From: Hydra vulgaris
Lineage: Eukaryota; Cnidaria; Hydrozoa; Anthoathecata; Hydridae
Direction of reading: 5' to 3'
Assembly: GCF_038396675.1 (NCBI RefSeq)
Contig: NC_088927.1
Coordinates: 32,536,001 to 32,600,000, forward strand
Length of the DNA: 64,000 nucleotides
In this document: piece after piece, positions 63,416 through 64,000 of the stretch
Layout: each line of letters opens with the position of its first letter
Numbering within the stretch: position 1 is the stretch's first letter
The notes under the pieces: model-generated
What the model was told of the DNA's origin: nothing
The model's database searches: none
What the model saw: only the letters and a program-made list of their open reading frames with translations
Program-made: the position numbers and the translations under genes

Positions 63416-64000
63416 ATGACTTCAAGTGCAAAAATGGCTCCCGACAGTCTTGGATTGGAACTAAGAAAAAATATTATTAGTGATTACGTAAGTGGAATGT
63501 CACAAAAAAGTATTTGTGATAAATATCGCGTGAAAAAATGGACCATATCAAGACAATGTTCCAAATATCATTCTACGGGCAAGTTGGCAGCAGATAACAA
63601 AGGTGGAAGATTGCGTTCCACCACTTCTAAAGAGGATTCTATGATCGTCAGATCCGTCAAGAAGGATCCCTGGATATCATCAGTCGAGATACAAAAGCAA
63701 TTAGAGCTGCCTGTATCTCATATTAACTGGAATGTGCAGAAATGGCGAACTGTCCTGTTTAGTGATGAATGGAAGTTCAACATCATTGGGAGCGATGGCA
63801 TTTGCCGTGTACATCGACTGGCCGGAAAACGCCTCGATTTAGGTTACTACCATAAGACCGTGAGGCATGGTGGAGGCAATGTAATGGTCTGGGGGTGTTT
63901 TTCTGCTAACGGTCTAGGCCGAATACATCGAAACGATGAAATAATGGACCGTTTCATGTATAAAAATATCCTGAAAGATGTTATGTTACCTCATGCTTAA
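63416..64000 (+). pseudogene. Tc1 transposase, internally deleted, ends at TAA
   Basis: The 194-codon frame starts MTSSAKMAPDSLGLELRKNI. Paired helix-turn-helix domains occupy residues 10-100 (YVSGMSQKSICDKYRVKKWT; KDPWISSVEIQKQL). At residue 102 the text jumps from LELPVSH to INWNVQKWRTVLFSDEWKFN, so about 40-50 residues usual for the family are missing: an internal deletion that kept frame. The first catalytic Asp is D117 in FSDE. HGGGNVMVWGCFSANGLG is intact. The frame ends in TAA at 63998-64000 (LPHA*), where relatives continue toward the DNDPKH motif. The protein could bind DNA but lacks the second and third catalytic sites. Confidence 0.85.

Larger units (their letters stand above)
62691..64000 (+). 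mobile_element. Second Tc1-type transposon, cut by window end
   Basis: The left terminus CAGTATTGGACAAAACATTT at 62691 begins directly after (AT)n. A related inner site, GCGGACAAAACAAGTGCAAC, lies at 62892, about 200 bases inward: the IR/DR layout. A GAA/TTC-rich promoter, TATA box, leader and transposase frame follow. The right end lies beyond the window. The GC content and intact promoter differ from the surrounding AT-rich DNA, so it may be a recent arrival. Confidence 0.85.

Overview
This is strongly AT-rich, intron-bearing eukaryotic DNA with dozens of (AT)n, (GT)n and (CT)n microsatellites and almost no undisturbed host gene. The mix of repeat families fits a cnidarian, most likely Hydra: pogo/Tigger, two kinds of hAT, tnp2/EnSpm-like, P-element/THAP9-like, Tc1, a CR1/L2-type LINE, a tRNA-like SINE, DUF4806 genes and a multi-copy 'HEEADTR...SPDTDV' family with a cysteine-rich tail. 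The organism is an inference; nothing here is diagnostic by itself. I find no bacterial, viral or CRISPR content.

Layout. 1-2.3 kb: unassigned DNA, then a large compound microsatellite enclosing two tandem perfect palindromes. 2.4-4.7 kb: a broken pogo/Tigger transposase and a duplicated, microsatellite-capped 3' end. 5-8.1 kb: no recognisable gene. 8.1-10.4 kb: an array of tiny candidate exons (21, 24 and 39 nt), all symmetrical phase 1-1 and open, with good splice sites. This is the most unusual locus. 11-13.3 kb: microsatellites, fold-backs, a SINE and one small ORF. 13.5-16.4 kb: a hAT (TTF finger/DUF4371) pseudogene. 17.2-19.5 kb: a tnp2-type transposase pseudogene whose 5' part is a palindromic coding minisatellite. 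19.7-21.5 kb: decayed exons of a DUF4806-like gene. 21.7-22.1 kb: a nested fold-back. 22.3-26.9 kb: a nearly complete minus-strand LINE (ORF1, endonuclease, reverse transcriptase, poly(A) tail). 27.7-29.7 kb: a second hAT. 31.3 kb: a MITE.

32.3-35.07 kb is a P-element/THAP9-like pseudogene. Exactly 4,900 bp (35071-39970) is inserted in it, bounded by 9-bp inverted termini and a perfect 9-bp target duplication. The insert carries one long minus-strand gene of a family I cannot assign to a transposon superfamily. 42.5-46.05 kb is the multi-exon HEEADTR/cysteine-tail gene, decayed and interrupted by an oligo(T)-bracketed cassette; a minus-strand fragment of the same family lies at 57.8-58.0 kb. 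47-48.2 kb has a MITE and two minisatellites. 49.1-50.96 kb is a second pogo/Tigger pseudogene. 51.3-52.5 kb is a minus-strand BED-finger hAT remnant. 54.3-55.3 kb is a non-autonomous element sitting inside (AT)n. 58.4-58.8 kb has two spliceable minus-strand exons that may belong to a host gene. 60.0-61.56 kb is a Tc1 pseudogene. 62.69-64.0 kb is a second Tc1 element with a striking heat-shock-type promoter, cut by the window end.

The genes are not a pathway. The window is a nest of mobile elements inserted into one another. The items most worth follow-up are the micro-exon array, the unclassified 4.9-kb element and the heat-shock-like promoter of the 3'-terminal Tc1 element.
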